Assembly: GCA_002390675.1 (NCBI GenBank)
Contig: DGPZ01000178.1
Location: forward strand, 1-20,238
Length of the DNA: 20,238 nt
Reading direction: 5' to 3'
Source: Deltaproteobacteria bacterium UBA4427
GTDB taxonomy: Bacteria; Myxococcota_A; UBA9160; UBA4427
Part shown: piece after piece, positions 7,219 to 15,459 of the stretch
How positions within the stretch are numbered: the stretch's first letter is position 1
How the letters are laid out: each line of letters opens with the position of its first letter
Notes under the pieces: generated by a model
What the model was told of the DNA's origin: nothing
Databases searched by the model: none
The model's input: only the letters and a program-made list of their open reading frames with translations
Position numbers and translations under genes: made by a program

Positions 7219-7884
7219 CTATTCGTCGAGCACGAAGTCGAAGAGTAGGAAACAGAGAATGAAATAGATCCCGCCGATCACGATCAGCGGTTGGAGGGTC
7301 GTTAGGGCGAGTGCTTCGCCGGCGACCGTAGCCGTCGTGCCAGTCACTGCGGCGGCGAGGACCGGGATCAGCGTCGGAATCAGCAGCACCGGAAGCAGCA
7401 CTTCACGGAAGCGGCTGCGTACGCTCATCGCGGAGAGCAGGGTGCCGACGCTGCAGATGGCCACGTTTGCCAGAGCGACGATCGTGGCGGTTCCTGAGAG
7501 GCCAATCGTGAGGTCGACACGGAAGAAGAGTGCGAAGACGAGTCCCGCCATCGCCTGCACGGCAGTGATCAGTACCCACGTTGCCGTTGCCTTTCCCAGG
7601 AAAATCCAGCCACGATTGCCGGGAGCAAGGGCTAGCGCCGTCATCGCGTCGTTCTCGAGTTCCGTCGAGAACGTGCGGCCGAGCCCGATGACCGCGGCGA
7701 AGACATAGGTGACCCAAAGGATGCCGGGCGCAAGCTGTGCGATCTGCTCGGGTTCCATATTTGGCCAGGCAAATTGAAAGACGACGATAATGAGGAAAGA
7801 GAAGACGGTCATCGCGACGATTCGATCGCGGGACCGCCACTCCGTTGCGAGATCTTTCCAGAGAAGAGCCCATGCGACGTTCAT
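7219..7884 (-). CDS. ccmB: Heme exporter membrane subunit CcmB
   Basis: Integral membrane partner of the ATPase CcmA. The 221-residue protein has an N-terminal cytosolic segment with LLWKDLATEWRSRD, typical of CcmB, followed by about six hydrophobic helices. The CcmA-CcmB-CcmC-CcmD complex releases heme-loaded CcmE. The motif GLGRTFSTELENDA (about 67-80) is also characteristic of the family. The start ATG overlaps the ccmA stop by four bases, so the two subunits are translationally coupled, and ccmC follows after 27 bases. Confidence 0.93.
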   Translation of the reverse strand: MNVAWALLWKDLATEWRSRDRIVAMTVFSFLIIVVFQFAWPNMEPEQIAQLAPGILWVTYVFAAVIGLGRTFSTELENDAMTALALAPGNRGWIFLGKATATWVLITAVQAMAGLVFALFFRVDLTIGLSGTATIVALANVAICSVGTLLSAMSVRSRFREVLLPVLLIPTLIPVLAAAVTGTTATVAGEALALTTLQPLIVIGGIYFILCFLLFDFVLDE

Positions 7885-8648
7885 GCGGCATGACTCGCTT
7901 CGCGTGCGAACTCGCCTAGCATCGATCGAAGAGCATCGGCGGTGAATTCTTCCGCATGCTGCTTGCTTGGTGTTGCGCGAATGATGCCGTGATGCAGAAG
8001 GATCGCTCGATCAGCGAGTTCAGTGGCGCGGCGTGGATCGTGGGTGACGACGACCAGTGAAGGAGTTCCACCGTTTGCTTCGGCGTCTCGTTCCTCGCTC
8101 CGGAGTCGGCCAAGCTGTTCGGAGAGTCGTTCGGCTGAGAGTTCGTCGAGTCCGGTGAAGGGTTCGTCCAGAAGCAAAAGCCCGGGCCGATGGATGACCG
8201 CTCGAGCGATCGCGAGGCGCTGCGCCATCCCGCGAGAGAAGGTGTCTGCGCGGCGATCCGCAACATTCGCTAGGGCGAAATCCTCGAGTACCTGGTCGAT
8301 GCGTTCTTGATTCGCACGCTGTCCATAGAGGCGCGCCGCGAAGTCGAGGTTCTCACGTGCGGAAAGCTCCCCGTAGAGCAGCGTCGCGTGCCCAACATAA
8401 CCCACCGCTGCTCGCAGGCTGCTGCGATCGAGAGGAGGCGTCCCTCCGTCAACGAAGGCGCCGAATTGGCCGTGGCTCGGCTTTGAGAGTCCCGCGAGGA
8501 TTTTGAGCAGGCTGCTCTTGCCTGCGCCGTTGGCTCCTAGGAGTGCAACTGCTTCGCCGGGTGCGATCTCGAAATCGATCCCGCGCAGAGCAGCGACGCG
8601 CCCGTAGCGCTTTTCGATGCTGGTTCCGCGCAGCCGGACCGGGCCCAT
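7881..8648 (-). CDS. ccmA: ABC transporter ATPase CcmA
   Basis: ATP-hydrolysing subunit of the Ccm ABC complex, cytosolic face of the inner membrane. Walker A is GANGAGKSS at 38-46, the signature region SRGMAQRLAIA at 138-148, Walker B LLLLDEP at 157-163 with catalytic E162, and the switch histidine H203 (VTHD). The Q-loop position reads VGH, as is common in CcmA. ATG 8648 was chosen: it lies one base after the stop of the upstream gene and gives 255 residues. The frame stays open to ATG 8723, but that would overlap the upstream zinc-ribbon coding end. It overlaps ccmB by four bases. Confidence 0.93.
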   Translation of the reverse strand: MGPVRLRGTSIEKRYGRVAALRGIDFEIAPGEAVALLGANGAGKSSLLKILAGLSKPSHGQFGAFVDGGTPPLDRSSLRAAVGYVGHATLLYGELSARENLDFAARLYGQRANQERIDQVLEDFALANVADRRADTFSRGMAQRLAIARAVIHRPGLLLLDEPFTGLDELSAERLSEQLGRLRSEERDAEANGGTPSLVVVTHDPRRATELADRAILLHHGIIRATPSKQHAEEFTADALRSMLGEFAREASHAA

Positions 8649-8649
8649 C

Positions 8650-10623
8650 CTACGCCTCCGAGGGTTGCAGCTCGCCGCCACAATGAGAGCAGAAGCGCCA
8701 CTTTGGATCGATTCGGCCGCCACAGCTCGGGCAGAACGTGCTGGTTGTCGGGGCGGTGTAGTTGGTGTCGATGAGTGCGGAGAGGGATGCTGGTTTACTT
8801 TCGGCCGTATCGCCTATTCCGGCATGATCGTTTTTTTCATTGCTGCTGTCGTTGGGCGATGCTGAGATTGCCGCCGTTATGGGCGCTGCTTTGTCGGTTC
8901 GTTCGCGTTCGCTCCGCATTAGCGCGATCGCTTGATCCTTGAATTGGCTGAGCATGGCTTCATAGTCAGCCGACTCGAGCTTGCCGGTTTCGAAATCGTG
9001 TTCGAGGTCGGCTATGGCCACATAGACGGCCTCGCGTTCTTCGCGCAGTCGATCGAGTTCGGGGTCGCCTGCCTCCTCGCGACGTCGCGCGCCAAGTAAA
9101 GGCGAGATGATGAAGAAGGCCCCGGCGAGCGAGGCTCCGCCGATGATCGAGATCGAGGCATTCCGCGGAAGGCCGGTCGCCCGCAACGGTTCGAGCCGTA
9201 GGTCGACGACTTCCGTATTGGTGACGTTATACGCCTCGCGGTGGAGATAGTTTCGGGTGCCATTCCGGAACGGCCGCCGGCGATGGAGTCGACTGCTGTC
9301 GAGGGCAAGGCCGGTATCGGCGATCAGCACATTCAGCGTCTGAATTTCACGGGGGAAGCGCATGCCGAGTTCGGCGCCGTCCGGACGACTTGCGAGACGA
9401 TACGTATAGCTGAAGGAGTGTTCGCCAGCGCCGATCGGACCAATGACGTCGAAGCCTCCGTCAGGCGTCGGGACGAGACCCATGGCCTCCGACTCCGGAG
9501 AGACGCCCTGAAGCTCGGCCCCGTCGGGGATGACGACATGCATCAAGGGGGCCTCGGGCGTGCCCGTGATCGGCGCGCCTGGCGCCACATTCAAGCTGAG
9601 GTCGACGTTCGCGTTCACGCGCGTGTCGTCGAGATCGAGCCAAACGTCCGCGCGGGGAATTGTGAGGGCCGTCCCATCGAGTCTGCTTTCGGGGAGCGTG
9701 AGCAAAACATTCAGCGGTTGGCCTGCTCGCAGCGCGCCGCGAGCCCAAGACGCGAGCAATTGCCCCGTTTCCGAACTGAGGTCGCGTGAAGGCGTCAGTG
9801 CATCGCCGGAGATTTCGATGCCGGAGGTTCCGGCGACGAATACGACGCGCTCCGTGGCTTCGCGCAGTTCGACCGGAAAGTCGAGGGTGCGAGCGCCGCG
9901 CTCGATCGGAAGGCTGAATTGGTATTCAACGCGCTGCTCGCCGGGATAGAGTGGACCAAAGAAACGAACACGCCCGTCGTCGAAAGCGAGTTCGTCGCCA
10001 ATCGAGGTGGGGCCAGGGTTGAAATCTTTCGCAGCGAGAGGGAGAGATCGCTCAATGATGGACAGGCCGGCCGTATTGTCTGATGGAAGCTGGATGACAC
10101 GGTCACCGGAGCTGTTCAAACGAATGATTTCAGTGACGATGATCCGGTCGCCCATCCAATCGATCCGACTTCGGACTTCTTCGACCGTGACGCCCTGGAT
10201 CTCAGCCGTGGGCGTCGCGACATTAATTTCGATCAGCACATCGGTCGCGCCCTCCGCGAATGTAATGCGCTCACCGAAGGGAATCTCCGCATAACGTGCA
10301 CCGACGAGGTAGATGATCGCCGGGTCATTGGAGATTCCTGCGAAGACCGCACGCCCGGACGCATCCGTCTCGCCGTTCGCGAGTCCCGGTGTACCGTCCG
10401 GGCCGAGTGCATAGAGCGCGACTGGAAGACCAGAGGCCGAGCCGTCCGTGTCGCCTAAGACAATCTGAACAGTGAGTTCGCCGGGTCCAGGCGGGGGCGG
10501 GGGGGGTTGACCCGTATCCGGCCCAGATTGGGCGAGGGCGGGCGCGGCTGCAAGGACGAAGAACGCGATGATTAAAACGGCGACGCTCGCGGGTCGGCCG
10601 AGTGTTCGGAAAAGCGCGCTCAT
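8650..10623 (-). CDS. Membrane-anchored protein with CcmI-like segment and C-terminal zinc ribbon
   Basis: 657-residue protein inside the ccm operon. Parts in order: signal peptide 1-31 (cleavage near ALAQ); a proline run at 40-45; a carboxypeptidase-regulatory-like beta sandwich at about 48-135; further beta-rich periplasmic regions to about 480; one membrane helix at about 488-510; a charged helical segment at about 520-572 whose DLEHDFETGKLESADYEAM resembles the cytosolic helix of CcmI-type proteins; a low-complexity linker; and a zinc ribbon with C631, C634, C645 and C648. The first four residues of its frame overlap the ccmF end by four bases, and ccmA starts one base after its stop. The topology predicted is periplasmic N-terminus and cytosolic zinc ribbon. 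Its role in heme or apocytochrome handling is inferred from position only. I know no established gene name. Confidence 0.85.
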   Translation of the reverse strand: MSALFRTLGRPASVAVLIIAFFVLAAAPALAQSGPDTGQPPPPPPGPGELTVQIVLGDTDGSASGLPVALYALGPDGTPGLANGETDASGRAVFAGISNDPAIIYLVGARYAEIPFGERITFAEGATDVLIEINVATPTAEIQGVTVEEVRSRIDWMGDRIIVTEIIRLNSSGDRVIQLPSDNTAGLSIIERSLPLAAKDFNPGPTSIGDELAFDDGRVRFFGPLYPGEQRVEYQFSLPIERGARTLDFPVELREATERVVFVAGTSGIEISGDALTPSRDLSSETGQLLASWARGALRAGQPLNVLLTLPESRLDGTALTIPRADVWLDLDDTRVNANVDLSLNVAPGAPITGTPEAPLMHVVIPDGAELQGVSPESEAMGLVPTPDGGFDVIGPIGAGEHSFSYTYRLASRPDGAELGMRFPREIQTLNVLIADTGLALDSSRLHRRRPFRNGTRNYLHREAYNVTNTEVVDLRLEPLRATGLPRNASISIIGGASLAGAFFIISPLLGARRREEAGDPELDRLREEREAVYVAIADLEHDFETGKLESADYEAMLSQFKDQAIALMRSERERTDKAAPITAAISASPNDSSNEKNDHAGIGDTAESKPASLSALIDTNYTAPTTSTFCPSCGGRIDPKWRFCSHCGGELQPSEA

Positions 10624-12635
10624 GAAGGGATTGCCTCTCCTGCGGCCGGTGCGTCAGAGCCAACCGTGGCCCGCTCCGGATGGGGCCATAATACGACGAC
10701 GCAACCGAAGACGAAGAGCATGCCTCCAGCCCAACCCCAGTTTACGAGGGGGTTGTGATAGATCTTGAAGGTCCCGGACCCGTCCGGCTCGACGGCAGTG
10801 AGAATCACGTAGAGATCTTCGCGCCAGCTTGAGTAGATCGCCGGAATTGAATTAGGCTGCTGCTCAAGCCAGTAGAGCCGCTTCTCCGGCGTCATGACAG
10901 CGAGGGGGGTTCCCATGCGGTCATCATCGCCGCCGCGGTAGAGCGCGACGCGGGCCTTGGCGCCGCCGTAATGCTGCGCAGGAATCGCATCCGCCGTGAG
11001 GTAATGGAGTCGGAAATCGTTGATCGTCGTCGAATCGCCGGGGCGAAGGTTCTCGAGCTTCTCTTCGTTGAACGCAGCGCCCGAGACACCTAACAAGAGA
11101 ATGACAACACCGGCGTGAACGATGTAGCCGCCATAGCGACGTTGATTTCGACGAAGCAGGGTCAGCAGTGCCGTGGGTGCGCTTTCGTTCAGGCGGCGCA
11201 TTCGTGCGCCGATGGCGCGGCCGTATTCCTGCGAGATCGTGGCGAGGACGAAGGCGCCAAGACCCCAGGCAGAGATCGCCCAGTAACCAGGGGAGAAGCC
11301 GAAGATCACGATGACCGCGATAGCGACGACTGCGCCGATGGACGCGGGAATAACAAACTGGCGCTTCAGGCTGGCGACGCTGGCTTTGCGCCAAGCGATC
11401 AAGGGGCCGACGCCGGTGAACACCATGAGCAGCAGAGCGAGGATGCCGGCGAAGGTGTTGAAGTAGGGCGGGCCCAAAATGCGCCGTACGCCGCCGAGGG
11501 TTTCCGTGAAGACCGGGAACATCGTGCCGACGAACACGACGAAAAGGATCGCCATGAAGAGCCAGTTGTTGATGATGAAGCTGGCTTCGCGGGAGAGAAC
11601 GCTCTCAAGTTTGTTAGGGCTGCGAAGCTGAGGCAGCCGGTAGATCAAGGCGACCGAGAAGACGGCCAGGGTGATCACCACATAGGACAGGAAAATGCGG
11701 CCGAAGCTGTCGGAGTTCGTGAAGGCATGAACCGACTGTACGACGCCCGAGCGCGTCAGGAACGTGCCGAAGAGGCAGAGGCCGTACGTCATACCGATCA
11801 ACACAAGATTCCAGGTCTTCAGCATGTCGCGCTTTTCCTGGATCATGACCGAATGGATATAGGCCGTGCCCGCAATCCAAGGCATGAGCGAAGCATTTTC
11901 GACGGGGTCCCAGGCCCAATAGCCACCCCAGCCGAGCACTTCGTAGGCCCAGCGTCCGCCGAGCATGATGCCCGCGGAGAGAACGCTCCACGCGAAGAGC
12001 GTCCAACGACGAGTCGTTCGGAACCAGGTCGTTCCAAGCTCACCCGTAACCATTGCGGCGAATGCGAAGGAGAAGGGCAGGGCGAAGCCCGTAAAGCCGG
12101 TATACAGCAGGACCGGATGAATCATCATGACCGGATGCTGAAGCAAGGGGTTGAGGCCGTTGCCGTCAGAGAGTCGGTTCGTGTGAGGTACCCGCTCGAA
12201 GGGGAGCGTCTCGAAATTAACGAGCCAGAGGAAGAACGCAATATTCGCGAGCATCGCCACACACACCCAAGGCATGAGCTTTCGGTTCTGCGTGCGATTA
12301 AAGATCACGGCGACGGAGCCGTAAGCCGTCAGCATCCAACCCCAGAGCAGCAGCGATCCGGCCTGCCCGCCCCACAAGGCTCCAAGCCGGTAGTGCAGGG
12401 GCATCGTGCGCGCGGAGTGAGCCGCCACATAACTTAGTGAGAAGTCGTTCGTCGCAAGCGCCCAAAAGAGCGCCAACATCGCCGCCGAAGCCGCAGCGAA
12501 GACCAACAGCACCGAGCGCTCAGCAACCCGCGTCCAATCTTCCCGATGGGAGACGCCGGCAAAAATGCCCGCCCCCATTCCGAGAGCGCATAGGAAGAGA
12601 CCCAAGCGTAGAGCGTAGAGTCCGAGGTCAGCCAT
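10620..12635 (-). CDS. ccmF: Heme lyase subunit CcmF
   Basis: Large polytopic inner-membrane protein (671 residues) thought to transfer heme from CcmE to apocytochrome c. The WWD domain is at 235-254 (GWGGYWAWDPVENASLMPWI). The N-terminal block FSLSYVAAHSARTMPLHYRL (65-84) followed by ALWGGQAGSLLLW (86-98) is diagnostic, H173 and H261 fit the conserved heme-ligand histidines, and the C-terminus has NPLVNWGWAGGMLFVFG, a CcmF hallmark. ATG 12635 is preceded by GGAG at a workable distance and begins MADLGLYALRL as in the family. It is 165 bases downstream of ccmE and overlaps the next gene by four bases (ATGA). Confidence 0.95.
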   Translation of the reverse strand: MADLGLYALRLGLFLCALGMGAGIFAGVSHREDWTRVAERSVLLVFAAASAAMLALFWALATNDFSLSYVAAHSARTMPLHYRLGALWGGQAGSLLLWGWMLTAYGSVAVIFNRTQNRKLMPWVCVAMLANIAFFLWLVNFETLPFERVPHTNRLSDGNGLNPLLQHPVMMIHPVLLYTGFTGFALPFSFAFAAMVTGELGTTWFRTTRRWTLFAWSVLSAGIMLGGRWAYEVLGWGGYWAWDPVENASLMPWIAGTAYIHSVMIQEKRDMLKTWNLVLIGMTYGLCLFGTFLTRSGVVQSVHAFTNSDSFGRIFLSYVVITLAVFSVALIYRLPQLRSPNKLESVLSREASFIINNWLFMAILFVVFVGTMFPVFTETLGGVRRILGPPYFNTFAGILALLLMVFTGVGPLIAWRKASVASLKRQFVIPASIGAVVAIAVIVIFGFSPGYWAISAWGLGAFVLATISQEYGRAIGARMRRLNESAPTALLTLLRRNQRRYGGYIVHAGVVILLLGVSGAAFNEEKLENLRPGDSTTINDFRLHYLTADAIPAQHYGGAKARVALYRGGDDDRMGTPLAVMTPEKRLYWLEQQPNSIPAIYSSWREDLYVILTAVEPDGSGTFKIYHNPLVNWGWAGGMLFVFGCVVVLWPHPERATVGSDAPAAGEAIPS

Positions 12636-12800
12636 GAGCCGGTCATCTCCGAGCCCTCGTCCAGATCGAGCTTAGGCTCGGGAGAGGGCATGTTTTCCTG
12701 ATTCGTTTAATCGTTCGGTCCAAACCGGGAAGCTCGGCCTTCGTGATTTTGGGTGGTTCTTTTGGTCGGCAGCCGGATGGTCGGTGTTAGGCGATTGGGC

Positions 12801-13262
12801 CTAGAGTTCGATCGTCGCTTCGTCCATGGGCCCCACCTTGGCCTCGAACTTGGACGGACACTTGGCGAGCAGGTTGGTCGCTTCGAAGACCTTGTCTCCA
12901 CGTGTCATGGCGAGCTGCCCTTCGACAACGACTTCCGCGCCATCCTTGAAGAGATCCGGCGTCTCGAGGCTCTCGTAGACGACGGTGAGCGTCTCACCGA
13001 TCGGTCCACCGCCGTGAGGCGGTGTGTTTTGGACCGAGAAGACAACTCGCTTGCCTTCGAGGTCTCGTTCGATCGAAGCGTTAGCGACGTAGCCATGCAC
13101 ACGCGCGGAGCGCCCTACCATCTGGTTCGCACTCGCATGGAATGCGTCGAGGTCTTGGAAATATTGGAAGGACAGGCCAGCGTTCATCTGGCTCGTTCCC
13201 CACCAGCCCAGCATGAGCGCGATGGCGGTAGCACCGATGGCAATCTGAATACCCTTGGACAT
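12801..13262 (-). CDS. ccmE: Heme chaperone CcmE, cysteine-type variant
   Basis: Periplasmic OB-fold heme chaperone anchored by one N-terminal helix (about 5-21). Family features include TPDLFKDGAEVVVEGQL at 101-117 and FEATNLLAK at 126-134. The heme-attachment motif, usually HDENY (His-x3-Tyr), here reads CPSKF: C135 replaces histidine and F139 replaces tyrosine. Cys-x3-Tyr versions are known from some sulfate reducers and archaea whose Ccm systems lack CcmG and CcmH. The start ATG 13262 follows GGAGAGGA and gives 153 residues. The open frame reaches ATG 13508, but the extra 82 residues are unlike CcmE and contain the probable promoter. It is the first gene of the ccm cluster. Confidence 0.9.
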   Translation of the reverse strand: MSKGIQIAIGATAIALMLGWWGTSQMNAGLSFQYFQDLDAFHASANQMVGRSARVHGYVANASIERDLEGKRVVFSVQNTPPHGGGPIGETLTVVYESLETPDLFKDGAEVVVEGQLAMTRGDKVFEATNLLAKCPSKFEAKVGPMDEATIEL

Positions 13263-13564
13263 GGAGTTCGGGTCCTCTCCGAAGATTGTCTCCTCGAGGA
13301 TGGGATGGCAATTGTTGAATTCCGTGGCGTTGTCACGATTCGCGGCGGCGCCATCGAATTCGGCCTGGGCTCCGTTCGGAAACGCGCTTAACGGGTGTTG
13401 CGGCCGAAATTCCAAAACCCATGCACGCTTGTTACCGAATACGACGACAGTATCCCCTGTTCGAGGTCCTGTCAAAAACAGATGTGCCAAAAATGGCTTT
13501 GATTTCAACTAGTTGCACGTTTGGATCCCTTGACGCAGAGGATTCGTCGGGCTAACCGGGGTGC
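13263..13564. other. Divergent intergenic region between ccmE and the aminotransferase
   Basis: About 300 bases without a convincing gene. It holds the probable ccm promoter on the minus strand (13447-13475), leaving a 5' leader of roughly 180 bases before ccmE. On the plus strand TTGACG (13530-13535) is followed after 17 bases by the weak -10 TAACCG (13553-13558). If used, that would start transcription close to the aminotransferase ATG, giving a nearly leaderless message. No riboswitch was recognised. Confidence 0.5.
13447..13475 (-). promoter_or_regulatory. Probable sigma70-type promoter of the ccm operon
   Basis: On the minus strand TTGACA (13475-13470) is a perfect -35 box, followed by a 17-base spacer and TACTGT (13452-13447). 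The -10 box matches only three of six positions, but these are the important T1, A2 and T6. It lies about 185 bases upstream of the ccmE start and points into the operon. Confidence 0.45.
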
Positions 13565-14800
13565 ATGTCAGTCCCTATTTCCCCGACGCCCGCCCGATGG
13601 GCCACTCGAGCCGAGGCGCTCGCGCCCTTTCTGGCGATGGAAGTCCTTGAAAGAGCAGCGGAACTCGAGCGAGCGGGCATCGACATAGCCCATCTTGAGC
13701 TGGGCGAACCAGAATTTGCTCCGCCGGCCGCCGCAACCCGTGCGACAATGGAGGCGTTAGCCCGAGACGACACCGGTTATACCGATTCCCGCGGGATCTG
13801 GCCCCTTCGCGAAGCGATTGCCGAGGATCTCGAGCGTCGCTTTGGTCAATCGGTCACGCCCGAGCGGGTGCTGGTGACCCAGGGCACTTCAAGCGCGATG
13901 ACTCTCGTGTTCTCCTGTCTCGTCGAGGCTGGAGACGAGGTATTGATCCCGACCCCGCATTACCCCTGCTATCCGAATTTCGTACGCTTCTGTGGCGCAA
14001 AGCCCATCTTTGTTCCGACCAAGGCCGAGAACGGTTGGCATATCGACCCTGAGCGGGTTCGCCGGGCGATCACACCGAAAACCAAAGCGATCATCATCGG
14101 ATCCCCTGCAAACCCCACCGGCGCGGTACAGCCCCGCGAGGTCATGGAAGCCCTCGCGCAGATGGGGCCAACTCTAATTGCCGACGAAATCTACGATGGG
14201 CTCGTATACGACGGTGTCGAGACGACTTCTGCGATCACGTTAGGCGAAAACCATTTCGTCCTGGACGGCTTCTCGAAGCGATATGCCATGACTGGGTTTC
14301 GTCTGGGATGGGTCGTCGCGCCGGAATCGGCCATGCGCAGACTCCAGATTTTGCAGCAGAACCTCTTTATATCGGCCAGCTCCTTTGTGCAGCACGCGGG
14401 CATTGCGGCGATCGAAGAGGGCGCGCAGATGACGGCTGATCTTGTCGAGGCCTGCGGAGAGCGCCGTACACTTTTGGTCGATGGCCTGCGAAGGCTCGGA
14501 TTCGGAATCGATCACGACCCGGAAGGGGCGTTCTACGTCCTGGCAGACGCGCGGGCTTTTGGTGACGACTCTCGAGCATTGGCCTTCGAGCTCCTCGAAC
14601 GCGCCCATGTAGGGATCACGCCTGGAATCGACTTCGGCGAAGCGGCGGAAGGCCGACTACGCTTCTGTTATGCGCTGTCGCCGGACACCATTGAGACTGC
14701 GCTCACGAGACTCGAACCCGTTCTGGCCGAGCTCTCCTCTGGCGCCAGTGGGAATTTGAAAATCGGCGACCGAAATCGCGAGAAAGAAGGCTTGGCATGA
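13565..14800 (+). CDS. PLP-dependent class I/II aminotransferase
   Basis: 411-residue fold-type I aminotransferase. K238 in GFSKRYAMTGFRLGW should bind pyridoxal phosphate. N183 (SPANPTGA), D207 and Y210 (ADEIYDGLVY) contact the cofactor, R246 and R366 (GRLRFCYA) fit the phosphate- and substrate carboxylate-binding arginines, and GTSSAM at 107-112 lies in the cofactor-phosphate region. The sequence resembles the aspartate/alanine aminotransferase subfamily, but the amino acid substrate cannot be fixed, so no gene symbol is given. ATG 13565 has only a weak GGGG-type ribosome site and a possible promoter immediately upstream. It overlaps engB by four bases (ATGA), so both are probably translated together. 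The final 20 residues are polar and probably disordered. Confidence 0.9.
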   Translation: MSVPISPTPARWATRAEALAPFLAMEVLERAAELERAGIDIAHLELGEPEFAPPAAATRATMEALARDDTGYTDSRGIWPLREAIAEDLERRFGQSVTPERVLVTQGTSSAMTLVFSCLVEAGDEVLIPTPHYPCYPNFVRFCGAKPIFVPTKAENGWHIDPERVRRAITPKTKAIIIGSPANPTGAVQPREVMEALAQMGPTLIADEIYDGLVYDGVETTSAITLGENHFVLDGFSKRYAMTGFRLGWVVAPESAMRRLQILQQNLFISASSFVQHAGIAAIEEGAQMTADLVEACGERRTLLVDGLRRLGFGIDHDPEGAFYVLADARAFGDDSRALAFELLERAHVGITPGIDFGEAAEGRLRFCYALSPDTIETALTRLEPVLAELSSGASGNLKIGDRNREKEGLA

Positions 14801-15459
14801 AAATTCTTGACGCGGAACTCATCGCATCGGCCCCCGATATAGGCATGCTGCCGGCGAGCGGACTCCCCGAGGTCGCCTTCCTGGGGCGCTCTAATGTCGG
14901 GAAATCGAGCCTTTTGAACGGACTCACGCGGCGAAAAAAACTCGCGCGAACAAGTAGTACGCCGGGTAAGACTCGTGATCTTGTGTTGTTCAAAGTTCGC
15001 ACGGATTGGGGCGAGATTGGTCTCGTGGATTTGCCTGGATATGGCTGGGCAAAGGTTTCCCGCTCAGAGCGGGCCGGCTGGCAGCGTATGGCCGAGGACT
15101 ATCTCGCCAAACGTGAAGCGCTTTGCTTGGCTTTTGTGTTGCAGGATGTCCGTCGCAATTGGAGCGAAGACGAAAGTCTGCTTCTCGAATGGCTCGCGGA
15201 ACAAGACGTCCCCGGCCGCGTGGTGATCACCAAGACTGACAAGCTTAAGTTGATGAAGCGCACCGAAGCTGTGAAGCGGCTTCGCAAAGAGATCGGTGAT
15301 GGCTTCGGAAAGCCGATCGTGACGTCGTCTGAGAAGGGCGACGGCCTTGATGTCGTTTGGAAGACGTGTTTCGAGAATGCGTATCCCGACCGGCTCAAGA
15401 AGGTGAGTGCAGCAACTGCTGGGTCGCCCGAGTCCGTGCCCGCGCCTGAAGACGACTAA
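14797..15459 (+). CDS. engB: Ribosome biogenesis GTP-binding protein EngB (YihA/YsxC)
   Basis: Essential GTPase family involved in assembly of the large ribosomal subunit. GTP motifs: G1 GRSNVGKSS at 30-38, the G2 region with TPGKTR at 55-60, G3 DLPGYG at 78-83, G4 TKTD at 145-148 and G5 SSEKG at 177-181. The 220-residue length is normal, with a short disordered Ala/Pro/Glu tail. ATG 14797 is in the overlap with the aminotransferase stop and has GAAGG six bases upstream. The stop codon at 15457-15459 overlaps, on the opposite strand, the stop codon of cofE. Confidence 0.96.
   Translation: MKILDAELIASAPDIGMLPASGLPEVAFLGRSNVGKSSLLNGLTRRKKLARTSSTPGKTRDLVLFKVRTDWGEIGLVDLPGYGWAKVSRSERAGWQRMAEDYLAKREALCLAFVLQDVRRNWSEDESLLLEWLAEQDVPGRVVITKTDKLKLMKRTEAVKRLRKEIGDGFGKPIVTSSEKGDGLDVVWKTCFENAYPDRLKKVSAATAGSPESVPAPEDD

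Noticed and set aside
11115..12437. 440-residue plus-strand open frame opposite ccmF
   Set aside because: It is rich in Asp, Glu, His, Arg and Gly, as expected for the complement of hydrophobic transmembrane codons, and has no recognisable domain; ccmF on the other strand is unambiguous.
12434..12691. 85-codon minus-strand frame starting between ccmE and ccmF with AGGA before its ATG
   Set aside because: The first 19 residues look acceptable, but the rest overlaps ccmF out of frame and becomes Arg/Ser/Cys-rich. It has no hydrophobic helix and so is not CcmD. A short leader peptide cannot be excluded.
13263..13508. 82-residue N-terminal extension of ccmE
   Set aside because: It is unlike any CcmE, it contains the best promoter candidate, and a strong GGAGAGGA site precedes the internal ATG 13262.
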